Positions 15,738 through 24,745 of a stretch of 64,000 nt of DNA are shown piece by piece. Where the stretch lies: positions 1-64,000 of the forward strand of contig VGYX01000002.1 in the NCBI GenBank assembly GCA_016872835.1. Reading direction: 5' to 3'. The position numbers and the translations under genes were made by a program. The notes under the pieces are model-generated. The model was not told the origin of the DNA. It did no database searches and was given only the letters and a program-made list of their open reading frames with translations. Source of the DNA: Planctomycetota bacterium. Its GTDB lineage: Bacteria; Planctomycetota; Phycisphaerae; Phycisphaerales; SM1A02. Within the stretch, counting starts at the first letter, position 1; every line of letters begins with the position of its first letter.

Positions 15738-17711
15738 TCAGCGTGCGGCGGCGGGGCGCGCGGCCGCGGCATTCGTGGCGCGTGGGGCGCTCGGCGCGGC
15801 GGCCACCGCGGTGCGGATGGCGCGCGCGATGCTGGCCGCGTCGAGACCGGCCTCCACGAGCTGCTCGCGCCGCTCACCCTGGTAGATCCAGTGGTCGGGC
15901 AGGGCGAGACGCGTGACGAGCCGGGTGTCGAGGCCGAGATCGGCGCACGCCTCGAGCACGCAGCTGCCGAAGCCGCCGCGGATCGAGTGGTCTTCCACGG
16001 TGAGAACGGGCACGCCACGCGTGAGCAGGTCGCGCAGCAGGTCGGCGTCGACCGGCTTGGCGAAGCGGGCGTCGTACACGTCCACGCGATACTCGCCGTC
16101 GAGCTGCTTCACGGCGTCCATCGCCCCGATCGCCATCACGCCGTAGCCGAGCACGGCCGCGTCGGGTTGCTCGTGCGTGACGAGCGCGCGCGCCTTGCCG
16201 AGCTCGAAGGCCGGGCAGGGCTGCGAGGCGAACATCGGGCTCACGGCGTCGCGCGGGTAGCGCAGCGCGGAGAGGCCCGTGTCGTAGGTGCGCATGAACT
16301 CCATCGCCGCCTTCAGGCTCGGCTCGTCCATGGCGGCCATGAGCGCGGCCTTGGGCAGCGTGGCCAGCAGCGCGACGTCGCAGAAGCCGTGGTGCACCGC
16401 GCCGTCGCCGCCGACGAGGCCGGCGCGATCGAGCAGCAGGCGCACCGCGAGGCCCTGCAGCGACACTTCCTGGAACGCCTGGTCGTAGGCGCGCTGCAGG
16501 AAGGTGCTGTACACGGCGAAGAACGGACGAAGGCCCGACTTCGCCATGCCGGCCATCATGTCGAGCGCGTGGCTCTCGCAGATTCCGGTGTCGAAGCTGC
16601 GATCGGGGAACTTGGCGAGCGTCTTGCTCACGCCGGTGCCGTCGGGCATGGCGGCGGTGGCGACCACGACCTTCTCGTCGCGGGCCATGATCTCGCACAT
16701 CGCCTCGCCCACGGCGCCGGTGAAGCTGCGCGCGCTCTTCTTGAGCTCGATGCGGCAGCCTTCGCTCTCGACGTCGTCCGGCAGGCTGAAGGGGCCCGGC
16801 GAGTGCGTGGCGCTCGGGTCGTTCTCGGTGAACGAGAAGCCCTTGCCCTTCACGGTCTTCACGTGCAGCACCATCGGGCGGTCGAAGTGCTTCGCCTCGT
16901 TCAGGAACTCGAGCAGCGTGGGGAAGTCGTGGCCGTCGATCGGGCCGACCGCCACGATGCCGAAGTGCTCGAACCACGCGTCCTGGCTCACGGCGGCCTT
17001 GCTCATCTCGCCCATGCGGTGATAGAGGTCGGAGAGGCCCTTGCCGCCCGGGATGTGCTTGGCGAATTCCTTCGCGCGCTTCTTGAACTCGGCGTAGCCG
17101 TGGCTCAGGCGCATGCGGCCGAAGGTGCTGGCCATCGCGCCCTGCGGCTTCGCGATGCTCATGCCGTTGTCGTTCAGGATCACCAGGAACTGACGGTGCA
17201 GCGTGCCCGCCGCGTTCAGGCCCTCCATGGCAAGCCCGTTCACGATGCTCGCGTCACCGATCAGGCTGACCACGCGACGACCGGACTCGTTCTCGGGGGT
17301 CCAGCCCTGGCCGTTGAGCGCGTCGCCGCGCGCCATGCCGACGGCGGTGCTGATCGCGGTGCCCGCGTGGCCCACGCTGAACAGGTCGTAGCCGCTTTCG
17401 CGCGGCTCGGGGAAGCCCGCCATGCCGTCGCGCTGGCGCAGGCGGCCAAGCAGGTGGCCGCGGCCCGTGAGCAGCTTGTGCGTGTAGCACTGGTGGCCCA
17501 CATCCCACAGCATGCGGTCGTGGCCGAAGTCGAAGGTGTGGTGCAGGGCGATGGTGAGTTCCACCACACCGAGGTTCGGCGCGAGGTGGCCGCCGCTCTT
17601 CATGCACTGGTCACAGATCGCCTTGCGCACCTCGGCGGCGAGTTCGGGAAGCGCCGAGACGGGAAGGGCGCGAAGGTCGGCAGGGCCGTGGATCGTTGGG
17701 AGAATCGCCAT
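15738..17711 (-). CDS. dxs: 1-deoxy-D-xylulose-5-phosphate synthase
   Basis: 657 residues, full length. It condenses pyruvate and glyceraldehyde-3-phosphate with thiamine diphosphate, the first step of the MEP isoprenoid pathway. Visible features are the N-terminal region with GGHLAPNLGVVELTIALH, GHQCYTHKLLTGR, SVGHAGTAIS, the TPP motif GDASIVNGLAMEGLN, the middle pyrimidine-binding domain (DTGICESHALDMMAGMAKSG, RAGLVGGDGAVHHG) and the C-terminal transketolase domain. The tail is Ala/Arg-rich. It lies between ispA (77 bp upstream, same strand) and ffh (12 bp downstream), giving a cluster for isoprenoid precursors and protein targeting. Confidence 0.97.
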   Translation of the reverse strand: MAILPTIHGPADLRALPVSALPELAAEVRKAICDQCMKSGGHLAPNLGVVELTIALHHTFDFGHDRMLWDVGHQCYTHKLLTGRGHLLGRLRQRDGMAGFPEPRESGYDLFSVGHAGTAISTAVGMARGDALNGQGWTPENESGRRVVSLIGDASIVNGLAMEGLNAAGTLHRQFLVILNDNGMSIAKPQGAMASTFGRMRLSHGYAEFKKRAKEFAKHIPGGKGLSDLYHRMGEMSKAAVSQDAWFEHFGIVAVGPIDGHDFPTLLEFLNEAKHFDRPMVLHVKTVKGKGFSFTENDPSATHSPGPFSLPDDVESEGCRIELKKSARSFTGAVGEAMCEIMARDEKVVVATAAMPDGTGVSKTLAKFPDRSFDTGICESHALDMMAGMAKSGLRPFFAVYSTFLQRAYDQAFQEVSLQGLAVRLLLDRAGLVGGDGAVHHGFCDVALLATLPKAALMAAMDEPSLKAAMEFMRTYDTGLSALRYPRDAVSPMFASQPCPAFELGKARALVTHEQPDAAVLGYGVMAIGAMDAVKQLDGEYRVDVYDARFAKPVDADLLRDLLTRGVPVLTVEDHSIRGGFGSCVLEACADLGLDTRLVTRLALPDHWIYQGERREQLVEAGLDAASIARAIRTAVAAAPSAPRATNAAAARPAAAR

Positions 17712-17788
17712 GGTGTTTTCGGGCTTCCTGCCCTGATTCGGGTGATGGTAGCGACGAAGGGGTTTCGGGTCGCCCCCCGGGCGCGGAT

Positions 17789-18670
17789 TCAGGACGTGCG
17801 GGTCGCCAGGTTGCGGGCCAGAGCGCGGAGCGGATCCGACGCCGAATCAAGGCCCGAAAGCGCGGTCAGCGCCTCGTCGAGGAGTTGCTGCACGAACGCG
17901 CGGCTGCGGTCGATGCCATGCACGGCGGGGTAGGTGGTCTTGCCCTGCGCCTTGTCCTTGCCCGCGCTCTTGCCGAGCGTCTGGCTGGACTGCGTCTCGT
18001 CCAGGATGTCATCGACCACCTGGAACATGTGTCCCATCGCCTCGCCGTAGCGCGTGAAGCGCTCGAGCATGGCCGGGTTCGCGCCGGCGGCGATCGCGCC
18101 CACGCGGCAGGCCCCGCGCAGCAGCGCGCCGGTCTTGTTGCGGTGGATCAGCGCGAGTCGATCGGCCGGCGCGTCGCAGCCGGTCGGGAAGCCGCCGAGC
18201 GTGTCGTAGACCTGCCCCGAGATCATGTCGGTGCAGGCGCGCGCGACCTCGATCGCCACGCGCTCAGGTGCGCGCGGGCTGGCCAGTGCGGCCTCCATGG
18301 CCAGCGACTGCAGGCCATCGCCAGCGAGGATGGCGAGCGCCTCGCCGAAAGCCTTGTGCGTGGTGGGCCGCCCGCGACGCAGATCGTCGTTGTCGAGCGG
18401 GGGCAGGTCGTCGTGCACCAGGCTGAACGCGTGGATGAACTCGAACGCGATGGCGGCCGGCAGCAGGGCACTGGCGTCGGGGGCGCCGACGGCGAGGCCG
18501 CAGCGGATCGCGAGCAGGGGCCGCACGCGCTTGCCGCCACCGAGCGAGGCGTAGCGCATGGCCTCGGCCAGCTTGGGGGCGAGGGCGCGACCATCGATCG
18601 CCTGCGCGAGCGCGCGCTCGACGGATTCGAGGAGGGTGGCGTCATCCAGCATCGTGGCGGTGCCTGGCAC
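17789..18670 (-). CDS. ispA: Polyprenyl (farnesyl/geranylgeranyl) diphosphate synthase
   Basis: About 293 residues, typical of short-chain trans-prenyltransferases. It carries GGGKRVRPLL, the first aspartate-rich motif LVHDDLPPLDNDDLRRGRPT (the longer DDx4D form typical of IspA), GDGLQSLA, GKTTYP and the second motif VVDDILDE. It extends DMAPP with IPP to C15 or C20 prenyl diphosphates; chain length cannot be fixed. The start is set at GTG 18670 because TATACT (18683-18678) lies seven bases before it; the ATG at 18676 is too close to the -10 and ATG 18652 is the alternative. It is divergent from the ExbB gene and upstream of dxs on the same strand. Confidence 0.9.
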   Translation of the reverse strand: MPGTATMLDDATLLESVERALAQAIDGRALAPKLAEAMRYASLGGGKRVRPLLAIRCGLAVGAPDASALLPAAIAFEFIHAFSLVHDDLPPLDNDDLRRGRPTTHKAFGEALAILAGDGLQSLAMEAALASPRAPERVAIEVARACTDMISGQVYDTLGGFPTGCDAPADRLALIHRNKTGALLRGACRVGAIAAGANPAMLERFTRYGEAMGHMFQVVDDILDETQSSQTLGKSAGKDKAQGKTTYPAVHGIDRSRAFVQQLLDEALTALSGLDSASDPLRALARNLATRTS

Positions 18671-18677
18671 GCGCATG

Positions 18678-18712
18678 AGTATAAGGACATGACGCGAGAA
18701 GATTCGTATGAT
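18678..18712. promoter_or_regulatory. Divergent -10 elements for ispA and exbB-like gene
   Basis: The minus strand has TATACT at 18683-18678 for ispA and the plus strand has TATGAT at 18707-18712 for the ExbB/TolQ gene. Both are within 7-10 bases of the preferred start codons. No Shine-Dalgarno sequences are seen. Facing promoters this close would overlap and could interfere. Confidence 0.5.
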
Positions 18713-18722
18713 CGCAACCCTC

Positions 18723-19370
18723 ATGGGTGTCCTCCAGTCGTTCCTCGCGTTCATGCAGAAGGGCGGCTTCGTGCTGTGGCCGCTTCTGCTTCTCAGCATC
18801 CTGTCGCTTGGCATCACCAGCGAACGAATTCTGTTCTGGGCGCGCATGTCCGGCGCGGCTGCGCGTGCGCGCGTGAGCCGGCTCACGGAGGCGCTGCGTC
18901 GCGGTCGCAAGGAGGAAGTGATGCGCCTGTGCGACGGCAGCAACCAGCCGGAGATGATGGTGGCGCTGCGTCTGGCGCTCGATGGGGCCAATGACGGCGT
19001 GGCGATGGCGGCCGCCGAGATCCAGCGTCACCGGCTGGAGCGCTTCAGCGTGGTGCTTTCCACGATCATCACCGCGAGCCCGATGATCGGCATCCTGGGA
19101 ACCGTGATCGGCATCATCAAGAGCTTCAACGTGCTTGGTGCGCAGTCGCAGCTTGCGGATCCGCGCGGCGTGTCGGGCGGCATCGGCGAGGCGCTGATCA
19201 CGACCGCCACGGGACTCGCGGTGGCACTTGTCACGCTGTTTCCCTACATGAGTTTCAAGGGACTGGCCGACCGCGCCATGGGACGGATGGAATCCGTCAT
19301 CGCCGCGGCACAGACGGGTCTGCCCGCGAAGCCGGAGCGCATCGACGATCCCGCAGCGGTCAACGCGTGA
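18723..19370 (+). CDS. MotA/TolQ/ExbB proton channel family protein
   Basis: About 215 residues with three membrane helices. The first is GGFVLWPLLLLSILSLGITS; the second and third are in the conserved C-terminal block STIITASPMIGILGTVIGII and GGIGEALITTATGLAVALVT, the signature of TolQ/ExbB/MotA proton channels. Such proteins harness proton flow to energise TonB, Tol-Pal or motility systems. The usual partner (ExbD/TolR) is not adjacent; instead the stop codon overlaps the start of an FHA-phosphatase gene by 4 bp. An upstream ATG at 18708 overlaps the TATGAT -10, so ATG 18723 is preferred. Confidence 0.85.
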   Translation: MGVLQSFLAFMQKGGFVLWPLLLLSILSLGITSERILFWARMSGAAARARVSRLTEALRRGRKEEVMRLCDGSNQPEMMVALRLALDGANDGVAMAAAEIQRHRLERFSVVLSTIITASPMIGILGTVIGIIKSFNVLGAQSQLADPRGVSGGIGEALITTATGLAVALVTLFPYMSFKGLADRAMGRMESVIAAAQTGLPAKPERIDDPAAVNA

Positions 19371-20980
19371 GCTCGACGCTTCGCATCGTCTTCCTGCAGC
19401 CTCGGCGCGACACGATCGAGGTGAAGGCCGGTAACGCGGTGAGTCTGGGTCGGGCGCCCGATTCGCAGGTCCGTCTGGAGGCCGCGCAGGTCTCGAGTCG
19501 ACACGCGACGATCGCGGGGCATGAGGGTCGCTGGATGCTGATCGATCAGGGCAGCCGCAACGGCACGCTGCTGAACGGCACGTTGGTCGCCGCGCAGGCG
19601 CCGTGCGAACTTCGCCAAGGCGACGAGATCACGATCCAACCGTTCCGGTTCCGGGTGGACTTGGGTGCGCCGGGCGGCGCGAGCACGCTGGCCACGGTGC
19701 AGTCCGACGAGCGGGGAGGACAGGTTCGCAAGATCGAGGAGTCGGAGATCGAGTCGATGGCGGGGCGTCGCCTTCGGCTGCTCATCGACTCCGCGTCGAT
19801 GCTGCAGGCGGCGCAGGACATTCCGTCGTTGGCCCAGTCGGCCACGCGGGCGCTGCTGCATGGCACCGGTTTTGCGCGGGCACTGCTGTTGCGCGGCACC
19901 GAGTCCACCATGGAGATCGTGGCCTCGACCATGCGCGAGCCCTCGAAGGACGCGCCGCGCCTGAGCCGAAGCCTGTTGCGCGCGGCGGCCGAGGGTAAGC
20001 CGGTGTGCCTGGATGACTCGAATCTGAACATGGCCGAGAGCATCGTGGGCTCAGGCGTGACGGCTGCGCTCTGCATCCCGCTGCTGATCGGCGAGTCGGT
20101 CGAGGGCTTCGTGTATCTGGACTCGATCGGCGGCGCGCGTCCCGGCGAGGACGCGGCCGCGTTCGCGACGGCGTTGGCGCGATTCGTGGCGCTGGCATTG
20201 GGCGATCATCGCCGGCGCGAGCTGGCGGATCGCCAGCGGGCGCTGGAGGAGGAGCTGTCGGCGGCACACGACGTGCAGCGGCGCCTCATGCCCGTGGAGC
20301 GTGGTTCGTTGATGGGATGGCGCTGGCGCCTGCATTCCGAGCCCGGTCGATTCGTCGCCGGCGACATCGTGGCTGCGGGCGAAGGGCCCGACGGTCCGTG
20401 GGCCTTCCTCGGCGACGTGGCCGGCAAGGGTGCGGCCGCGGGCATGCTGATGGCAAGCATTCAGGCGCATCTTGCCAGCGATCTGGCGCGAGGCTGTCCG
20501 CTGGTCGAGGCGATGAACCGCGTGAACGACTACGTGCGCAAGCATCGTGGCGGCGGGGAGTTCGCCACGCTCTTCGCGGTTCAATTCTCCGCCGATGGGA
20601 CGCGACTCGAGGCCGTCGATGCGGGGCATGGTCTTGCAGCGCGTGTCGGGGCCGGACAGGCCGCGCAGCAACTGCAGTGCGAGGGCGGGCCGCCACTTGG
20701 CGTGGCGGATTTCCCATATCAGAGCTCGACCTTCGATCTGGCGCCGTCGGAGCGGGTCGTGCTGTTCAGCGATGGCGTGAACGAGCAGAGGTCAGCCGCG
20801 GGCCAGGAGCTTGGCATCGAGCGCGTGCTCTCCACGCTTCGGGCGGAGGGTGACGTGGAGATCGACGTCGAGGGGCTGATCGGAACCCTGCGCGGACACG
20901 CCGCCGGCATTCCCTACGCCGACGATGTCAGCGTGATCGGGCTCTCGTTCGAGGGCCGGGCGGACGCGACACGCGCGTGA
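19367..20980 (+). CDS. FHA-GAF-SpoIIE protein: PP2C-type serine phosphatase
   Basis: 537 residues in three domains. Residues ~20-100 are an FHA phosphothreonine-binding domain (SLGRAPDS, SSRHATI, GSRNGTLLNG). Residues ~130-280 are GAF-like (LLIDSASMLQAAQDI.. to VEGFVYLDSIGG). Residues ~300-530 are the PP2C/SpoIIE (RsbU) phosphatase with FVAGDIVAAGEG, FLGDVAGKGAAAGMLM, VDAGHG, GGPPLGV and VLFSDGVNE, where the Asp residues bind metal. A helical linker (RQRALEEELSAAHDVQRRLMP) precedes the phosphatase as in RsbU. It probably dephosphorylates an anti-sigma antagonist or another phosphoprotein in response to a signal. It is coupled to the ExbB-like gene (GTGA overlap), a pairing that hints at an envelope-linked signal. 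Confidence 0.9.
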   Translation: MSSTLRIVFLQPRRDTIEVKAGNAVSLGRAPDSQVRLEAAQVSSRHATIAGHEGRWMLIDQGSRNGTLLNGTLVAAQAPCELRQGDEITIQPFRFRVDLGAPGGASTLATVQSDERGGQVRKIEESEIESMAGRRLRLLIDSASMLQAAQDIPSLAQSATRALLHGTGFARALLLRGTESTMEIVASTMREPSKDAPRLSRSLLRAAAEGKPVCLDDSNLNMAESIVGSGVTAALCIPLLIGESVEGFVYLDSIGGARPGEDAAAFATALARFVALALGDHRRRELADRQRALEEELSAAHDVQRRLMPVERGSLMGWRWRLHSEPGRFVAGDIVAAGEGPDGPWAFLGDVAGKGAAAGMLMASIQAHLASDLARGCPLVEAMNRVNDYVRKHRGGGEFATLFAVQFSADGTRLEAVDAGHGLAARVGAGQAAQQLQCEGGPPLGVADFPYQSSTFDLAPSERVVLFSDGVNEQRSAAGQELGIERVLSTLRAEGDVEIDVEGLIGTLRGHAAGIPYADDVSVIGLSFEGRADATRA

Positions 20981-20986
20981 GCGTGT

Positions 20987-22000
20987 CTAGGGCGTCACAC
21001 TGAAGATCGGGCCGGGATTCGGGCCCTCGGGCCACGCGGCAAGATCGATCCAGCAGCGAAGATCCGCGAGTTCAGCCATCGATGCGGCGGGGACCGCGCC
21101 GTCGATCGTGACGCGCTGCAGCGCGCGCGGGTCGCGTCGCATCGGAACGGCTTGAGGAACCAGCACGCGAAGGGTGTCGGGATCGGTGGCGGAACTCTCC
21201 CAGATGCGCGTGCCCGCAAGGCTTGGCGGCGACACGAGCGGCGTGCCAGGCGCTTCGGGATGAGGGAGGTCGTCGGGTCCTCCCGCGGGCGCGAGGGCCG
21301 CCGGGCAGAACAGCGTCAGCTGGTCAGGAAGTCGCGCGGCCGCGATCTTCCGCAGGATCACGTTCAGGGAGGCAGACTCGCCCATCTTCAGCGCGCTCGC
21401 GAACGCCGCGGTGGGCTTGGCGTCGCCCAGCGCAAGACGAGGCGCTCCTTCCGCGCGTGCGCGCCAGACGCCACCGATGTGCCAACCGTTGTAGGCGAAG
21501 GAGGGCTGCAGCGCGACGGTGCGGCCGGCGGTTTCGGTCGGGAGCGACGCGATGGAGGCGATCGGGTCGGGGGTGCTCACGCCGGGTCGATCGGACCATG
21601 GTGCCGCAGTGGTGGAGGTTTCCGCGCTCGCCTCGCCGGGGCGCTGTTCCATCATCACGTCCCATGCGTTGTCCAGGCAGGGCATGAGCCGCCACGGGTA
21701 GCTCTGCGAGACGTCGCGTGGAAGACGATCGGAATCGGAGCCGGGGATCCTCGCCGGCGCCTTTGCGCGGATCTTCCAGACCTCCTGCACCTTCGTCTCG
21801 ATGAAGCCCGGCAGGATGCTGCCGCTCGCCTGATCGGCGTACATCGTCCACGCGACGTGCAGCTGCCGGAGATTGCTCGCCTGGCGACGCGCCTGCGCCG
21901 CGCCGCGTGCCGAGCCGATGCCCACCAGCAGCAGGCCCGCCAGCAACGCGATGATGCCGATCGTGACGAGCAGCTCGACGATCGTGAAGGCGCGCCTCAC
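20987..22000 (-). CDS. Type II secretion/pilin-like protein with prepilin N-terminal methylation site
   Basis: 337 residues. The N-terminus RRAFTIVELLVTIGIIALLA followed by GLLLVGIG is a class III prepilin signal: a short basic leader, cleavage before Phe, Glu at +5 and a hydrophobic helix. The following NLRQLHVAWTMYADQASG resembles the post-helix region of planctomycete DUF1559/prepilin-type proteins. The rest is soluble and Ala/Pro-rich with no known domain. It is probably processed by a prepilin peptidase and assembled into, or passed through, a type II secretion pseudopilus. The GTG start overlaps the ispG stop by 4 bp, an unusual operon partner. Confidence 0.85.
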   Translation of the reverse strand: MRRAFTIVELLVTIGIIALLAGLLLVGIGSARGAAQARRQASNLRQLHVAWTMYADQASGSILPGFIETKVQEVWKIRAKAPARIPGSDSDRLPRDVSQSYPWRLMPCLDNAWDVMMEQRPGEASAETSTTAAPWSDRPGVSTPDPIASIASLPTETAGRTVALQPSFAYNGWHIGGVWRARAEGAPRLALGDAKPTAAFASALKMGESASLNVILRKIAAARLPDQLTLFCPAALAPAGGPDDLPHPEAPGTPLVSPPSLAGTRIWESSATDPDTLRVLVPQAVPMRRDPRALQRVTIDGAVPAASMAELADLRCWIDLAAWPEGPNPGPIFSVTP

Positions 22001-23250
22001 TGGCCGCCCACGGTCACCTTCTCGACGAGACCCTTGCGGATGCGGTCCACGCCCGAGCCAAGTTCACCGATCGGATCCGGCGGCACGATCTCCACGATCT
22101 TCTCGCCGAGCTTCGCCTCGCCGCGGTTGACCTTGGCCTCGAATTCCTTGCACTCCTGCAGCAGGCGCGGAAGGATCTCCTCCTCGGGGACGTTCGCCAC
22201 GCGCTGTCCCTGCACGTAGATGATGCCGCGGCGATCGCCGGCGAACACCGCCACGTCGGCGCCCTCGGCCTCGCCGGGGCCGTTCACTACGCAGCCCATC
22301 ACGGCCACCTTGATCGGGAGCGTGATCTCCTTGTCGAGCTTGCGCTCGACCTCCTTCACCAGGCTGAACAGGTCGACCTGGATGCGACCGCACGTGGGGC
22401 AGGCGATCAGCTCCACACCCTTGCGGGTGCGCAGGCCGAGGCAATACAGGATCTCGAGGCCGTCCTTCACCTCGTCGATGTGGTCGCTGGCGTAGCTGAT
22501 GCGGATCGTGTCGCCGATGCCGTTGGCCAGAAGCGTGCCGAGCGCGACGGCGGTGCGGATGGTGCCGGTCGACTTCGGACCCGCGTGCGTGACGCCGAGG
22601 TGCAGCGGATACGGGAAGCGCTTGGCGATCTCGGTGTAGGCGTCGATGCAGAGCTGGGCGTCCATGCTCTTGGCGCTGATCACGATGTCCTCGAAGCCGC
22701 GCGCGTGGAAGATGTCGAGGTACTCCTCGAGCTTGGCGACCATGAGGGCGAGCAGGTGGCCGGACTTGTGGCCCTCGAAGTACATGCCCAGCTCCTCGGC
22801 GCGACGCTGCTTGTCCTTGCGCTCGATGATGCTGCCCTCGTTCACGCCGATGCGGATCGGGATGCCGCGCTCCTTGCAGGCGTCGATGACCTTGTTCACC
22901 TGGTCGCGGTCGCTGATGTTGCCGGGGTTCAGGCGGATCTTGTGGATGCCGGCCTCGACGGCCTCGAGCGCGCGCTGGAAGTGGAAGTGCACGTCGGCGA
23001 CGAGCGGCACCTTCACCTGCGGGATGATCTGCTTGAGCGCCTCAGTGTCCTTGCGCTCGGGCACGGCCACGCGCACGATGTCGGCGCCGGCGTCGGCGTA
23101 GCGGTTGATCTCGGCCACGCAGGCGTCGATGTCGTGCGTGTAGCCGGCGGTCATCGTCTGCACCGCCACGCGGGCGTCGCCGCCGATGCCGAAGCGGCCC
23201 ACGCGGTCGTCGCCCACCATCACCTTGCGCGTCCTTCGTCGCTCGATCAT
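21997..23250 (-). CDS. ispG: (E)-4-hydroxy-3-methylbut-2-enyl-diphosphate synthase
   Basis: About 417 residues. It catalyses the penultimate MEP-pathway step, reducing methylerythritol cyclodiphosphate to HMBPP with a [4Fe-4S] cluster. Visible are VAVQTMTAGYTHD, VPLVADVHFHF, KIRLNPGNI, IRIGVNEGS and the cluster-binding cysteines in ACPTCGR and AVMGCVVNGPGEA, with the final glutamate-containing segment intact. The start ATG 23250 lies seven bases after TACACT (23263-23258), so the message is probably leaderless; the longer frame to 23373 would run through this promoter. With dxs and ispA it is the third isoprenoid gene in the window. Confidence 0.96.
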   Translation of the reverse strand: MIERRRTRKVMVGDDRVGRFGIGGDARVAVQTMTAGYTHDIDACVAEINRYADAGADIVRVAVPERKDTEALKQIIPQVKVPLVADVHFHFQRALEAVEAGIHKIRLNPGNISDRDQVNKVIDACKERGIPIRIGVNEGSIIERKDKQRRAEELGMYFEGHKSGHLLALMVAKLEEYLDIFHARGFEDIVISAKSMDAQLCIDAYTEIAKRFPYPLHLGVTHAGPKSTGTIRTAVALGTLLANGIGDTIRISYASDHIDEVKDGLEILYCLGLRTRKGVELIACPTCGRIQVDLFSLVKEVERKLDKEITLPIKVAVMGCVVNGPGEAEGADVAVFAGDRRGIIYVQGQRVANVPEEEILPRLLQECKEFEAKVNRGEAKLGEKIVEIVPPDPIGELGSGVDRIRKGLVEKVTVGGQ

Positions 23251-23320
23251 TTGGGCAAGTGTAGCGAGGGTGGAGGTTTGGGCCCGCCCCACGCGCGATT
23301 CGCCGTTACCCTCCGAGGCC

Positions 23321-24673
23321 ATGAACGCAATCGCCGCTTGCGTGCCGTTCCTGAAGTTCCGCCTCTCGCTCATGATGTTCCTTCAGTACGCCGTGTGGGG
23401 CGTCTGGCTGCCGGTGCTGGGCGGCTATCTGGGATCGCCGGTCGAGAAGGGCGGTCTGGGTTTCACCGGTGGTCAGATCGGCATGATCCTGGGAACGGCG
23501 GGCGCGTACGGCGCGATCCTCGCGCCGATCATCGCGGGACAGGTGGCCGATCGGTTCATGAACGCGGAGAAGGCGCTGGGGGTGCTGCTCTGCCTCGGCG
23601 GTGCGGCGAACTGGCTGCTCGCAGGGGCGAAGACCTACGAGTCGTTCTTGGCGATGTCGATCCTGTACTCGGTGCTGTACATGCCCACGTTGAGCCTCTC
23701 GAACTCGGTGGCGATGGCGAACCTGTCCAACGCCACGACCGACTTCCCGCGCGTTCGTGTGTGGGGCACCATCGGATGGATCGTGGCGAGCGCGGTCTTC
23801 CCGCTCATGTGGCTGCAGGAGCATCTTCAGTTCACGCCGGTGCCGTGGTTCGTGACCGGCACCGAGAAGCCGAACGCGACGGCGCTCGTTCCCGACGCGT
23901 TGCGTTTGAGTGGGGTGGTAAGCCTGGTCTATGGCGCGTTCGCGATGTCGATGCTGCCAGCGACGCCCCCGAAGGGAAGCGCGCCCCATCCGCTCGCGTT
24001 CCTTGAGGCGTTTGCGCTCCTGAAGCGGCGGGCGGTGCTCGTGCTCACGGTGGTCGCGGTGCTGATCGCGATGATCCACAACGTCTACTTCATCCGCACG
24101 GCGAGTTGGCTCGAGACCGTCGGCTTCACGAAGGCGAACGCGCCCGCCGCGATGACGGTGGGACAGATGGTCGAAATTGGCACGCTCGCGGTGCTCGGGT
24201 GGTTCATCGCGAAGCTCGGGTTCCGGAACGTGCTGGTGATCGGCGCCGCGGCGTACTACCTGCGCTTCTGGGTGTTCGCGTCGGCGACATCGCCTGGCTT
24301 GGCCTACCTCGGCATCGCGCTGCACGGCTTCTGCTACGCGTTCTTCTTCGCGGCCGCGTTCCTGTACGTCGATCGTGTGGCGCCCGCCGATGCGAGGCAC
24401 AGTGCGCAGACGGCGTTCGGCATCGCGATCCTCGGCGTCGGGCCGATCCTCGCCGGGTTGTTCAACGGCTTCCTCGACTCGGTGAGCATGCAGGGGGCCG
24501 AGGGTTTCGCGGCGTCGTGGCAGAAACTGCTGGTGTCGTGGCGTGGCCTCGAGATCCCCGCGAGCGGGCCAAGTTGGCCGGTGCTGTGGCTGACCGAGGC
24601 GGCGGTGGGCGGACTGGCGTTCGCGGTGCTCGTCTTGGGCATGCCGCACGCGGGCGAGCCGGCTGCGAAGTGA
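23321..24673 (+). CDS. MFS nucleoside permease (NupG/XapB family)
   Basis: About 450 residues with 12 predicted membrane helices. The N-terminus FRLSLMMFLQYAVWGVWLPV, then GTAGAYGAILAPIIAGQVAD and LSLSNSVAMANL, is typical of the nucleoside:H+ symporter branch (NupG/XapB); the second half includes GFCYAFFFAAAFLYVD, which also fits. It probably imports nucleosides with protons. The start ATG 23321 lies eight bases after TACCCT (23307-23312). It is divergent from ispG, whose -10 is about 50 bp away. The substrate is inferred from the family only. Confidence 0.85.
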   Translation: MNAIAACVPFLKFRLSLMMFLQYAVWGVWLPVLGGYLGSPVEKGGLGFTGGQIGMILGTAGAYGAILAPIIAGQVADRFMNAEKALGVLLCLGGAANWLLAGAKTYESFLAMSILYSVLYMPTLSLSNSVAMANLSNATTDFPRVRVWGTIGWIVASAVFPLMWLQEHLQFTPVPWFVTGTEKPNATALVPDALRLSGVVSLVYGAFAMSMLPATPPKGSAPHPLAFLEAFALLKRRAVLVLTVVAVLIAMIHNVYFIRTASWLETVGFTKANAPAAMTVGQMVEIGTLAVLGWFIAKLGFRNVLVIGAAAYYLRFWVFASATSPGLAYLGIALHGFCYAFFFAAAFLYVDRVAPADARHSAQTAFGIAILGVGPILAGLFNGFLDSVSMQGAEGFAASWQKLLVSWRGLEIPASGPSWPVLWLTEAAVGGLAFAVLVLGMPHAGEPAAK

Positions 24674-24745
24674 GCATCGTATTGGTGCTGCGGCGGGCCG
24701 GTGCAGCCCGTTGGCACAAGTGGTCGAGAACGACCTCCGACCCTG

